Source: Hymenobacter persicinus
GTDB lineage: Bacteria > Bacteroidota > Bacteroidia > Cytophagales > Hymenobacteraceae
Length of the DNA: 64,000 nucleotides
Direction of reading: 5' to 3'
Assembly: GCF_004167665.1 (NCBI RefSeq)
Contig: NZ_SEWE01000002.1
Location: 62,001 to 126,000 of the forward strand
The notes below the pieces were generated by a model, which searched no databases, was not told the origin of the DNA, and worked only from the letters and a program-made list of their open reading frames with translations. Below are positions 55,161 through 63,927 of this stretch, in pieces. Position numbers and translations under genes: made by a program. The stretch's first letter is position 1. Every line of letters begins with the position of its first letter.

Positions 55161-56342
55161 CTACTCCTTCTGCGGAGCCCGGCTCACGAGCTTTTCAACC
55201 AAGGAAGCTGAGCCGCTGATGGCGGGCTTTTTGGCCAGCAGAGCCTCCTCCGACTTTTCAGTGAGCTTTTTGTAGAGCGTCAGGGCCTGGGCTACTACCT
55301 GGTCCATGTTGTAGTACTTGTAGGTCGCCAGGCGGCCTACGAAGTGCACGTTCGGCGTTTCATCGGCCAGCTTCTTGTACTTGTTGTACAGCTCGGCGTT
55401 TTCGAGGCGCGGAATGGGGTAATACGGGTCGCCCTCGGCTTTAGGGTACTCATACACCACGCTGGTTTTGGGGTGCTGCTGACCGGTCAGGGCCTTGAAC
55501 TCCGTGATGCGGGTGTAGAGGTGCTCGTTGGGGTAGTTCACAACCGGGGCGGCCAGGAACTTCTCCACGTTCAGCGTTTCGTGCTTGAACTCCAGGGAGC
55601 GGTAAGGCAGCTTCCCAAACTTGAAGTCGAAATACTCATCGACGGGACCCGTGAAGATGATTTCCTTGAACGGAATGAAATCGATGATTTCATGGTAATC
55701 CGTGTTCAGCATCACCTTGATGTTGGGGTGGTTGAGCATGTTCTCAAACATCCGGGTGTAGCCGTGCAGGGGCATGGCTTGGTAGGTGTCGGTGAAGTAC
55801 CGGTCGTCGCGGTTGGTGCGGGTGGGTACGCGGCTCGTCACCGACTTATCCAGCTCCGAGGGGTCCATTCCCCACTGCTTGCGGGTGTAATTCTTGAAAA
55901 ACTTCTCGTACAACTCCCGGCCCACTTTACTCACCACCACGTCTTCCGACGTTTTGATGACCGGAATTTCCTCGGCCAACGACTCCAGAAACTGCTCTAC
56001 CTCGAAGCTGTTCAGCGAGAGGCCGTAGAGCTTGTTGATGGTATCCAGGTTAATGGGCATCGGCACCATCTGTCCATCGACGGAGGCCAGCACGCGGTGC
56101 TCATAGGGGCGCCAATCGGTGAAGTTGGACAGGTACTCGAATACGTCCTTCGAGTTGGTGTGGAAGATATGGGGGCCGTATTTGTGCACCAGCACGCCCT
56201 CCTCATTGTAATGGTCGTAGGCGTTGCCCGCAATATGGTTGCGCTTATCGATGATAAGCACTTTTTTGTTTGAACGGGTGGCAAGGCGCTCGGCCAGAAC
56301 ACTGCCGGCAAAGCCGGCCCCAACGATGAGATAATCAAACAT
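55161..56342 (-). CDS. glf: UDP-galactopyranose mutase
   Basis: A 393-residue FAD-dependent mutase that makes UDP-galactofuranose for surface polysaccharides. The FAD-binding start is FDYLIVGAGFAGSVLAERLA; other blocks are YGPHIFHTNSKDVFEYLSNF, RVPTRTNRDDRYFTDTYQAM, PIPRLENAELYNKYKKLADE and VHFVGRLATYKYYNMDQVVA. ATG 56342 is chosen. The glycosyltransferase gene lies 87 bases upstream on the same strand, so they likely work together on a galactofuranose-containing glycan. Confidence 0.95.
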   Translation of the reverse strand: MFDYLIVGAGFAGSVLAERLATRSNKKVLIIDKRNHIAGNAYDHYNEEGVLVHKYGPHIFHTNSKDVFEYLSNFTDWRPYEHRVLASVDGQMVPMPINLDTINKLYGLSLNSFEVEQFLESLAEEIPVIKTSEDVVVSKVGRELYEKFFKNYTRKQWGMDPSELDKSVTSRVPTRTNRDDRYFTDTYQAMPLHGYTRMFENMLNHPNIKVMLNTDYHEIIDFIPFKEIIFTGPVDEYFDFKFGKLPYRSLEFKHETLNVEKFLAAPVVNYPNEHLYTRITEFKALTGQQHPKTSVVYEYPKAEGDPYYPIPRLENAELYNKYKKLADETPNVHFVGRLATYKYYNMDQVVAQALTLYKKLTEKSEEALLAKKPAISGSASLVEKLVSRAPQKE

Positions 56343-56429
56343 AGCGAAGCGGGTCTTGGTGGAAAGAATGCGGTGTGGAAGGAATAATACGGGCAATACG
56401 AAAGGGGTACGAGTGCAGTTAGGTCGAGC

Positions 56430-57659
56430 TTAGGCCTTGGCCTTCAGGCGCTGCTGCATCAGCTCCACCATACGTTGCCAGGTCAAATCCCAGGAAATGG
56501 TTGCCAGGTACTCATCGGTGCGGGTGCGCCAGTTAGTATCCTGGGTTTGGTGCAGGGCCGTACCAATAGCTTGGCCGAACTCGTCGGCCGTGGAGGCAAT
56601 CTGCACCAGGTTCAATTCGCCGTAAGGGCGTACCACGTCCCGAATCGGAGTACTCACCACGGGTTTACCGGCCGCGAGATATTCGGGCGTTTTGGTGGGT
56701 GAGATAAACTTCGTGCTTTCGTTGTCGGCGAACAGCAGCGTGGCTACATCCCAACCGCATAAATATGCCGGGAGTTCCTTGTATTCTTTACCGCCCAGAT
56801 AATGGATGTTGGCCGTGCGCGGCAGGTCGGCCGGATCAATCTTGACCACGGGCCCGATGATGACGAACTGCCATTCGGGATGGGCGGCGGCCAGTTCCCC
56901 GAGCAGGGCAATGTCCAACCGCTCATCAACCACTCCAAAAAACCCAACCCGTGGGTGGGCAATGCCGGCCTGGTCGGCCGGCTCCGCAAGCTTGGTCCGC
57001 GCCTGCCCAAAGTGGTCTTTATCGATGCTGCTGGGGAAGGCGTGGGCATCGTGGTGCTGCAGGCTTTTGGCCTCGTACAGGCTCTGGCCGCCCGTAAACA
57101 CCAGGTCCGCCTTCTGAAACAGCTCCTGCTCCAACTCGCGCAGCTTCGGCGGCGCAAACTTGAAGGCCGCCAGCTCGTCCATGCAGTCGTACACGGTGAG
57201 CACGGGGTGCAGGTGGCGCGACTTGCTGAGCGCCATCGGGGTATAATACCAAAAAAGGTATTTGCTTATATTATTCTCGGCGAAATAAGCCGTGAGCAGC
57301 TTGGCCTGCAGCGCGTCGGACTGCTCCTCGGAGAGGCCGACCGGCAGGTGAGCAACCAGCACCTTGACGCCGTTCTGGCGCTCTTTTACTTCGAAATGCG
57401 CAAAGCTTTCTTCGGTCTGGTCGTGGTGCAAAAAGGGCTCCTCCACGTAGAAAACGCGGCCGTGCTGGGCGAAGCGCGACAACAGGTGCTGGGGACGCTG
57501 CCAGACAAAGTCCCAGTGCAGGTGGGCAAAGCACACCAGGTCGGGCAGGGAGTACGTAAAATCAGAACCAGATACGGCGGATTTAGCGGCGGAAGATGGG
57601 GCAGTGAGGTTGTTGACGGAGGTGCGCGGGGCAGCCTCCGCTGCAGTTGAGGGCGGCAT
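56430..57659 (-). CDS. Glycosyltransferase family 1-like protein
   Basis: A 409-residue GT-B glycosyltransferase. It contains VCFAHLHWDFVWQRPQHLLS, GRVFYVEEPFLHH, LVFTGGQSLYEAK, the acceptor-side region VGFFGVVDERLDIALLGELA and the sugar-nucleotide C-terminal block KTPEYLAAGKPVVSTPIRDV. The first 30 residues are low-complexity and may not be translated. It precedes glf in the same direction, so it may add a Gal or Galf unit. Confidence 0.88.
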   Translation of the reverse strand: MPPSTAAEAAPRTSVNNLTAPSSAAKSAVSGSDFTYSLPDLVCFAHLHWDFVWQRPQHLLSRFAQHGRVFYVEEPFLHHDQTEESFAHFEVKERQNGVKVLVAHLPVGLSEEQSDALQAKLLTAYFAENNISKYLFWYYTPMALSKSRHLHPVLTVYDCMDELAAFKFAPPKLRELEQELFQKADLVFTGGQSLYEAKSLQHHDAHAFPSSIDKDHFGQARTKLAEPADQAGIAHPRVGFFGVVDERLDIALLGELAAAHPEWQFVIIGPVVKIDPADLPRTANIHYLGGKEYKELPAYLCGWDVATLLFADNESTKFISPTKTPEYLAAGKPVVSTPIRDVVRPYGELNLVQIASTADEFGQAIGTALHQTQDTNWRTRTDEYLATISWDLTWQRMVELMQQRLKAKA

Positions 57660-57864
57660 AGAAAGAAGCTGGGAAGAAAAGGTTGGGCCGCGAAAACCCG
57701 AAATTGCTCCCTGTGCTTTTCCGCGGCTTACTCTTATACGTTACCGCCCGAAAAAAGGATACCGCCCGCGGCCCGCACCAGCCAGCCCCGCTTTTCGGAG
57801 CTCAACGCTACTGCTCAGCTGCTTACGCCTGACCCCGGCTAACGTGTTCTGCCTCATCTTGCTG

Positions 57865-58383
57865 CTACGCCAGCAAGTATTGCATTTCGACGGCGTGCTG
57901 CCAGAGATTTTCTTGCCGCAGCCAGTCGCGACGCACGCCCACGCGCCGAAAACCCGCCTGCCGGAACAGCCGCAGGCTGGCGCGGTTGTCGGCCGCCACG
58001 GTGCAGTAGAGCTGGTGCAGGCGCAGGGTACGGCGGGCGTAGGGTAGCAGCAGCAGCAGGGCCGCCTGAGCGAAGCCCCGGCGCCGCTCGGCGGCCAGCA
58101 CCGTGATGCCCACACCGGCCCGCTGGTGCAGGGGCTCGAAGTCGAACAGATCGAGCGTGCCCACGGGCCGGGCATCAGCGGCGGCGCAAATTATGAGGCG
58201 CAGCTGGCGCACTTCGTGAAAATCGGCGGTGGCGTGCTCGAGGTACTGTCGCAAGGCGTGGCGCGACACCGGCGCCAGCGTGTCCGAAACGCCCCAGATA
58301 GAAGGATCATTTTCCAGCGCGTAGAGAAACTCCAAGTCGGAGGGCTCGAGGGCACGCAGAAAAACCGGACCGGACTGCAGCAA
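57865..58383 (-). CDS. GNAT-family N-acetyltransferase (RimJ/RimL-like)
   Basis: A 172-residue acetyltransferase. The acetyl-CoA loop is AERRRGFAQAAL after the strand RAGVGITVLA, with the C-terminal SLRLFRQAGFRRVGVRRDWL. Substrate unknown. A 205-base gap separates it from the glycosyltransferase gene. Confidence 0.85.
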   Translation of the reverse strand: MLQSGPVFLRALEPSDLEFLYALENDPSIWGVSDTLAPVSRHALRQYLEHATADFHEVRQLRLIICAAADARPVGTLDLFDFEPLHQRAGVGITVLAAERRRGFAQAALLLLLPYARRTLRLHQLYCTVAADNRASLRLFRQAGFRRVGVRRDWLRQENLWQHAVEMQYLLA

Positions 58384-58454
58384 GGGACGAAACGAATTAT
58401 AAGTGGTCAGACAACGCGCGGCAACTCCAAGCCGGCCCCCCAGCCGCTGCGGGA

Positions 58455-59267
58455 TTAGGTCAGGGAAGGTACGTCAATCTGCCCGCCGAACACGCGCACA
58501 GCCGGCCCGCTCAGGTACACCTGGGTAAAGGAGCCGTCGGGCTGGGTTTGGAAAGCCACCTGCAGGTCGCCGCCGGGGGTGCGCAAACGCACCGGGCTGG
58601 TAGCGCCCCGCCGGGACGCGGCCAGCGCCACGGCCGTCACGCCGGTGCCGCAGGACAAGGTTTCATCTTCCACGCCCCGCTCGTAGGTGCGCACCTGCCA
58701 GGGCTGGTCGTCGGCCACCGGGCCTTCCACAAAGTTGACGTTGGTACCTTTCTCGCGAAACCGCTCACTGTTGCGCAACAGGCGGCCTTCGGCAAACACG
58801 TTGAGCTCGGCCAGGGTGCTGGCGGGCAGAAACCGGACGAGGTGGGGCGAGCCGGTATCCAGAAATACACCCATCTCGTCGATTTCCTGCTGCCCCAGCA
58901 CGTCCTGCATGCGCAGATGCACGATGTTGTCGGCGTCGACGTGCGCCTCGTGGGGGCCGTCGGCGGCCAGGAAGTGGGCCCGGTCCTGCATCACGCCCAA
59001 GTGGCGGGCAAAGGCCACGGTGCAGCGGCCGCCGTTGCCGCACATCGAGCCTACGTAGCCGTCGGCGTTGAAGTACACCATCTCAAAGTCGTAGCTGGGG
59101 TGGTTGCGCAGCAAAATCAGGCCGTCGGCGCCGATGCCCCGGCGCCGGTCGCAGAGGTGGCGCACGAGGCGGTAGTCGGTGGTGTCGAACTGCTGGGCGC
59201 GGTCATCGAGCATCACGAAGTCGTTGCCGGTACCCTGGTACTTATGGAAGGTGAGCGTCATGGTCAT
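58455..59267 (-). CDS. dapF: Diaminopimelate epimerase
   Basis: A 270-residue DapF that converts LL- to meso-diaminopimelate for lysine and peptidoglycan. The active-site cysteines are in SMCGNGGRCTVAFA and LSCGTGVTAVALAASR; the start has FHKYQGTGNDFVMLDDRAQQ. ATG 59267 is the longest start; ATG 59261 is equally plausible. A CATCTTTG box lies just upstream on the minus strand. Confidence 0.95.
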   Translation of the reverse strand: MTMTLTFHKYQGTGNDFVMLDDRAQQFDTTDYRLVRHLCDRRRGIGADGLILLRNHPSYDFEMVYFNADGYVGSMCGNGGRCTVAFARHLGVMQDRAHFLAADGPHEAHVDADNIVHLRMQDVLGQQEIDEMGVFLDTGSPHLVRFLPASTLAELNVFAEGRLLRNSERFREKGTNVNFVEGPVADDQPWQVRTYERGVEDETLSCGTGVTAVALAASRRGATSPVRLRTPGGDLQVAFQTQPDGSFTQVYLSGPAVRVFGGQIDVPSLT

Positions 59268-59318
59268 AAAGTATACAAAGATGGCAGGAAACCCCGGGAA
59301 GCCAGCCGCGGGGCTGCG

Positions 59319-59795
59319 CTACTCCCCCCCTGCTTTGCGCAGCAAGGCAATCTGACCGGCGTGGTAGAGGTTGTGCTGGGCCAGTCCGTGCAACAACACG
59401 TAGCGGGTCACATCCGTGCCCGGCGCCCCTACTGTCTGCTCCAGCTCCTCGTCGGTCAGGGTCGGCAGCTGGGTCAGCAGGCGGCTCTGCGCCTGAACCA
59501 ACGCCTGCCGGGCCTGCTCCCAGGCTGCCGCGGTGGCAGCTTCGGGCACAGCGGGCCAATCCAGCGCGTCAGGCACAGGAACTTCCAGCCCGGTAACTAC
59601 CCGCTCATGCACCACGTTTATCCAGGTGGTCAGGTGCAACACCAACTCCCAGATGCTGTGCGCCCCAGGTATCGGCCGCCGGGCCGCCCGAACGGCGTCC
59701 ACCCCGCGCAGCGTTGTGAGCAGGCTGGGGCCCGACCACGTGTCGCCATCGAAGGCGCGGGTCAGCTGGTCGGTCAGGCGGGAAAGCTCGGTCAT
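59319..59795 (-). CDS. DinB-family protein
   Basis: A 158-residue DinB/DUF664-like four-helix protein, usually metal-binding. The His residues in IWELVLHLTTWINVVHE, and in LLHGLAQHNLYHAGQIALL, are in the positions of the DinB metal site. It is a short gene just upstream of dapF on the same strand (51-base gap). No assigned reaction. Confidence 0.85.
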   Translation of the reverse strand: MTELSRLTDQLTRAFDGDTWSGPSLLTTLRGVDAVRAARRPIPGAHSIWELVLHLTTWINVVHERVVTGLEVPVPDALDWPAVPEAATAAAWEQARQALVQAQSRLLTQLPTLTDEELEQTVGAPGTDVTRYVLLHGLAQHNLYHAGQIALLRKAGGE

Positions 59796-59889
59796 GGCGG
59801 GCGGCGGCAGGCAAACGCAGGGAAGATACGAACTCGGGCCGGCACCCGGGCACGGGGCCGCCGCAAAAGGGGATTCGGCGCGGATGCCC

Positions 59890-59897
59890 TACCTTTG
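59890..59897 (+). promoter_or_regulatory. -7 box for the methyltransferase gene
   Basis: TACCTTTG matches TAnnTTTG exactly, 33 bases before ATG 59931. The -33 region is weak. Confidence 0.5.
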
Positions 59898-59930
59898 ACG
59901 GCCCGCCCGGCGGCGGCTTAGCTTTCTACT

Positions 59931-60812
59931 ATGTACTCCTTTCTGACCACTGGCCCTTGGCCTGATTACGAGCTGATCGACTCGGGCAACTTCGAAAAGC
60001 TCGAGCGTTTTGGCCAGCACATCCTGGCCCGCCCCGAGCCCCAGGCCATCTGGGACCCACACCTGGCTGCGGCCGAGTGGGGCCGGGCCCACGCCACGTT
60101 TACCCGCGAAAAAGGCAGCCAGGAGCGCGGGCAATGGAAAATCAAGCCCGGCACGCCCGAGCAGTGGCTCATCAACTACGACCAGCACGGGCTGAAGCTG
60201 CGGTTTCGGCTGGGCATGTCGTCGTTTAAGCACGTGGGCCTGTTTCCCGAGCAGGACCCCAACTGGCAGTTTATCTACCAGCAAACCAAACAGCGCAAGG
60301 CCGCCACGCCGCGGGTGCTGAATTTGTTTGCCTACACCGGCGCGGCTACCCTGGCGGCTCGGGCCGGCGGCGCCGACGTGACCCACCTCGATTCGGTGAA
60401 GCAGGTCAACTTCTGGGCCCGCGACAACATGGAAGCCAGTGGCCTCGACGGGGTGCGCTGGCTGGTGGAAGACGCCATGAAGTACGTGAAGCGCGAAGTG
60501 AAGCGCGGCAGCAAGTACCAGGGCCTGATTCTGGACCCGCCCGCTTACGGCCGCGGCCCCAACGGCGAGAAGTGGCAGCTCGAAGACGAACTCAACGAGC
60601 TGCTCAAGCTCTGCAAGGAGCTGCTCGACCCCCAGGACCACTTTTTTCTTATCAATCTGTACTCGCTGGGCTTCTCGGCCCTGATTCTGGACAACCTGGT
60701 GACTGAAATCTTCCCCAAGAATCACGCTACCCGCGAAATCGGGGAAATCTATCTGCACGACTGGGGCCAGCGCAAGCTCCCGCTGGGCACGTTCTGCCGG
60801 TTTGCCACCTGA
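59931..60812 (+). CDS. RlmI-like SAM-dependent RNA methyltransferase
   Basis: A 293-residue methyltransferase of the RlmI/Trm5-like cytosine-C5 group (23S rRNA). The SAM motif is RVLNLFAYTGAATLAARAGG, then VTHLDSVKQVNFWARDNMEA, and the catalytic-side motif is LILDPPAYGRGPNGEKW. The N-terminal PUA domain of RlmI is missing, so this is the shorter form; a second catalytic Cys typical of RlmI is not obvious here. Confidence 0.88.
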   Translation: MYSFLTTGPWPDYELIDSGNFEKLERFGQHILARPEPQAIWDPHLAAAEWGRAHATFTREKGSQERGQWKIKPGTPEQWLINYDQHGLKLRFRLGMSSFKHVGLFPEQDPNWQFIYQQTKQRKAATPRVLNLFAYTGAATLAARAGGADVTHLDSVKQVNFWARDNMEASGLDGVRWLVEDAMKYVKREVKRGSKYQGLILDPPAYGRGPNGEKWQLEDELNELLKLCKELLDPQDHFFLINLYSLGFSALILDNLVTEIFPKNHATREIGEIYLHDWGQRKLPLGTFCRFAT

Positions 60813-60824
60813 GTTTAGTTGTTA

Positions 60825-60916
60825 ATTGTCAGTTGCTAGTTGTTCATTGTTAGGTCGTTCAAGAACTGGCAACGAACAACTAGCAACTGACAACGAACAA
60901 CTGACAACTAATAACT
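60825..60916. repeat. Intergenic palindromic element, copy B
   Basis: A 92-bp AT-rich element. The arms 60826-60845 and 60874-60893 are a perfect 20-bp inverted repeat. Its first 27 bases match 25 of 27 in the element at 6624, and its last 13 (60904-60916) are identical to 6699-6711. It ends 8 bases before ppx. With copy A it defines a small dispersed palindrome family. Confidence 0.8.
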
Positions 60917-60924
60917 AACAACCA

Positions 60925-61872
60925 ATGCTGCACCACCGCCGCCTGGCCCTGATTGACATGGGCACCAACACGTTTCACCTGCTGATTGTGGAGCTGCCCG
61001 AGGCCCGGCACGCCGAGCCCCAGGTGCTGCTGCGTACCAAGGTGGGCGTCAAGCTCGGCGAGGGCGGTATCAGCAAGGGCGAAATTGCTCCCGAGGCCTA
61101 CGCCCGGGCCCTGCACACGCTGGCCGCGTTTCAGGAGGAAATCGAGCTGCACCAGGTCACCGACGTGCGGGCCACGGCCACCAGCGCTGTGCGCAACGCC
61201 GCCAACGGCCCCGACCTAGTCAAGGATATCTTCGAGCAAACCGGCATCCGCGTCGACATCATCCCCGGGGCCCGGGAGGCGGAGCTGATTGCCAAGGGCG
61301 TGCGCCAGGCCGTGAACCTGGGTCAGGAGCCCCACCTGCTCATGGACATCGGTGGAGGCAGCGTGGAGTTTATCGTGGCCGAACAGCAAACCATCTTCTG
61401 GAAGCAAAGCTTTGAAATCGGGGCCCAACGCCTGCTGGACAAGTTTTTCCGCCACGACCCGCTCACGGCCGCCGACGTGCAGGATGAACAGGACTACCTG
61501 GCCCAGGTGCTGAGCCCGCTCACGGCGGCCATTCAGCATTTTCGCCCCCGGGCCCTGGTGGGCGCATCCGGCACTTTCGACACGCTCGGCGACCTGCAGG
61601 CGGCCCGCGACGGGGCCCCGCGCGGCACCAGCGTGCCCCCCGAAACGGCCATTCCGCTCGACAGCTTCTACCGGAGCTACGACGAGCTGCTCAGCACCAC
61701 CCACGCCCAGCGCCTGCTTATGCCGGGCATGACGCCCCTGCGCGCCGACATGATTGTGGTGGCCTGCGTGCTGATTGACTTCGTGCTCAAAACCTACGAC
61801 TTCGCCCACATCCGCGCCTCAGCCTACGCTTTGAAGGAAGGCCTGCTGTCGGAACTGCTGGGCGCGGAGTAG
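60925..61872 (+). CDS. ppx: Exopolyphosphatase / guanosine pentaphosphatase family
   Basis: A 315-residue Ppx/GppA-family phosphatase of the actin-ATPase fold that removes phosphate from polyphosphate or pppGpp. The phosphate loops are ALIDMGTNTFHLLIVE and LLMDIGGGSVEFIVAEQ; GASGTFDTLGDL is the adenosine/phosphate region and MIVVACVLIDFVLKTY the last helix. It lacks the C-terminal HD domain of the long form, so it resembles the short Ppx. The repeat element at 60825 lies directly upstream. Confidence 0.9.
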   Translation: MLHHRRLALIDMGTNTFHLLIVELPEARHAEPQVLLRTKVGVKLGEGGISKGEIAPEAYARALHTLAAFQEEIELHQVTDVRATATSAVRNAANGPDLVKDIFEQTGIRVDIIPGAREAELIAKGVRQAVNLGQEPHLLMDIGGGSVEFIVAEQQTIFWKQSFEIGAQRLLDKFFRHDPLTAADVQDEQDYLAQVLSPLTAAIQHFRPRALVGASGTFDTLGDLQAARDGAPRGTSVPPETAIPLDSFYRSYDELLSTTHAQRLLMPGMTPLRADMIVVACVLIDFVLKTYDFAHIRASAYALKEGLLSELLGAE

Positions 61873-61956
61873 AACCTGCTGCGCCGTAGCGCCTAGCCGC
61901 CCGCGCCACCGCCACCGCCACCAGAAACGTTTTTTCTTTGCTTCCCTTCTCTGGTT

Positions 61957-63024
61957 ATGACCAACACGTTTTCCTATAACCACCTGTTTGCCTTCACCGA
62001 GTCCGTGTTTCGCAGCATGGGCTGCCCCGAGGAAGATGCCACGCTGGCCACCGAAGTACTGCTTTCCGCTGATTTGCGCGGCATCGACTCCCACGGCGTG
62101 GCCCGCCTTGTGGGCTACGTGCGCCTCTGGGAAGCCGGCCGCATCAATGCCACGCCTCGGGTAGGCATCGTGCACGAGACGCCCAGCACGGCCGTCGTCG
62201 ACGGCGACGGGGGCCTGGGCCTGGTAGTAGCCCCCAAGGCGATGGCAATTGCGTTGGAAAAAGCCCGACTGGTGGGCACAGGCTGGGTATCGGTGAAGAA
62301 CTCCAACCACTTCGGCATTGCCGGCTACCACGCCATGAAGGCCCTGGCCCACGACATGATTGGCATGGCCATGACCAACGCCAGCCCGCTCGTGGCCCCT
62401 ACTCACTCCCTCGACCGGCTGTTGGGTACCAACCCCATTGCCGTGGCCATTCCCGCTGGCGACCAGCCCGACTTCGTGGCCGACTTTGCCACTACCACGG
62501 CCGCCAACGGCAAGCTCGAAATTGCCCAGCGCAAGCAGAAGCCCGTGCCCGAAGGCTGGGTGCAGAACGCTGACGGCTCCGGCTCCACCGACGCCAACGC
62601 CGTCAAAAACGGCGGGGCCCTGCTCCCGCTCGGCGGCGACACCGGCTCCCACAAGGGCTACTGCCTGGGTAGCATCGTGGACATCTTCTCGGCGGTGCTG
62701 TCGGGAGCCAACTACGGGCCCTGGGTGCCGCCCTTCGTAGCCTTCCTGCAGCCCCCGGCCGACCCGGTGGGCCAGGGGCTGGGTCACTTCTTCGGGGCCA
62801 TGCGCATCGATGCCTTCCGTCCCGCCGCCGAGTTCAAGGCCCACATGGACAACTGGATCAGTACCTTCCGCAACGCCCGGGCCGTGGAAGGGCAGCAGGT
62901 GCTGATTCCCGGCGACCCGGAGCGGGAAATGGCCGCCGTGCGCCTGCTCGACGGCATTCCCCTGCTCGACCCCGTGGTGAAAGACCTCGAAACCGTAGGC
63001 GCCAAATTCGGCCTGACGCTGTAG
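61957..63024 (+). CDS. Ldh/MDH-type NAD(P)-dependent oxidoreductase
   Basis: A 355-residue Ldh_2 family oxidoreductase (malate/L-lactate, ureidoglycolate or sulfolactate dehydrogenase type). The segments are SADLRGIDSHGVARL, VVDGDGGLGLVVAPKAMAIA, VKNSNHFGIAGYHAM, LGTNPIAVAIPAG and GSHKGYCLGSIVDIFSAVLS. The exact substrate cannot be assigned. A bidirectional terminator follows. Confidence 0.9.
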   Translation: MTNTFSYNHLFAFTESVFRSMGCPEEDATLATEVLLSADLRGIDSHGVARLVGYVRLWEAGRINATPRVGIVHETPSTAVVDGDGGLGLVVAPKAMAIALEKARLVGTGWVSVKNSNHFGIAGYHAMKALAHDMIGMAMTNASPLVAPTHSLDRLLGTNPIAVAIPAGDQPDFVADFATTTAANGKLEIAQRKQKPVPEGWVQNADGSGSTDANAVKNGGALLPLGGDTGSHKGYCLGSIVDIFSAVLSGANYGPWVPPFVAFLQPPADPVGQGLGHFFGAMRIDAFRPAAEFKAHMDNWISTFRNARAVEGQQVLIPGDPEREMAAVRLLDGIPLLDPVVKDLETVGAKFGLTL

Positions 63025-63041
63025 CGCAGCAGTCTACGTAC

Positions 63042-63082
63042 ATAAAAAAGCCCGTCTGCATCGTGCAGACGGGCTTTTTTAT
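63042..63082. terminator. Bidirectional terminator
   Basis: A 17-bp perfect stem AAAAAAGCCCGTCTGCA / TGCAGACGGGCTTTTTT, between convergent genes ending at 63024 (+) and 63100 (-). Confidence 0.93.
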
Positions 63083-63099
63083 GTCACTAATAGCTGAGC

Positions 63100-63927
63100 C
63101 TAGCTGTTGTTGGCCAGCAGGGTATTCATGGCCACGTCCTGATTGAGGTATTTCGACGAATACGAAGCGTCGTTGCCATTCAAAAACAGGCAGGTGCCAT
63201 TACCGACGGCGTCGATAATCTGGGCGTACTGGTCCATCGGCAAAGCCGGGCAGCCGAGGCTGCGGCCCAGGCGGCCGTACTGACGAATAAACTCCTCGCT
63301 CACGTAGTCGGCGCCGTGCATGACCACGGAGCGCATCATGGCGTTGGTGTTATAGCCCTCATCGACGCCCTGCAGCTTCAGGGAACGGCCGTGCTTGCCG
63401 TTGTACTCGCTTTGGGTCACGTAAAAGCCCAGACTGCTCATGTTCGACTCGTTCTCGTTAGAGAAGTTGGTCGCCACGTTCTCGCCCGAGTTGTGTCCGT
63501 GGGCCACCAGGGTGTGGAAAACCACCTGCTTGCTGGCCAAATCCAGCACCCACAGGCGCTTTTCGGTCGAGGGCAGGTCGAAGTCAATAACGGTCAGCAG
63601 TTTTTTGTCGCCCAGCTTGCCTTCTTTCTCCAAGTTGAGGTAGCCGGTCATGGCTTTCTCAAACACGGAGTAGTTGAGGCCCTGCTGCTCCACCTTCAGG
63701 TCGCGGTACAGATCGTGCAGCTCCTGGTCGAAGAAAGCGGCCTGCATGGCCTTGGGCGAAGGCATTTTGGCTGGTACATCCGTAGCGTGCGCCAGCGACT
63801 TGCTGACGGGCGAAGCCATGGGCGTCGCGAGAAACAAGGCGGCCACGAAGGGCAGTACCCGGCGCGTCAGCACGCGACGAGCCCGGATTTTAAGACGCTT
63901 CCGCTTGGTTACACTCGGCTTTTCCAT
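63100..63927 (-). CDS. Murein L,D-transpeptidase catalytic domain protein (YkuD_2 type)
   Basis: A 275-residue exported protein: a basic N-terminus (KRKRLKIRARRVLTRR) and signal-like segment (VLPFVAALFLATPMAS) precede the YkuD_2/PF13645-type domain. The catalytic region has VVMHGADYVSEEFIRQYGRL with His204 and GRSLGCPALP with Cys226. It probably forms 3-3 crosslinks or other peptidoglycan edits. The last ~70 bases of the window (63928-64000) are its upstream region without recognised elements. Confidence 0.88.
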   Translation of the reverse strand: MEKPSVTKRKRLKIRARRVLTRRVLPFVAALFLATPMASPVSKSLAHATDVPAKMPSPKAMQAAFFDQELHDLYRDLKVEQQGLNYSVFEKAMTGYLNLEKEGKLGDKKLLTVIDFDLPSTEKRLWVLDLASKQVVFHTLVAHGHNSGENVATNFSNENESNMSSLGFYVTQSEYNGKHGRSLKLQGVDEGYNTNAMMRSVVMHGADYVSEEFIRQYGRLGRSLGCPALPMDQYAQIIDAVGNGTCLFLNGNDASYSSKYLNQDVAMNTLLANNS

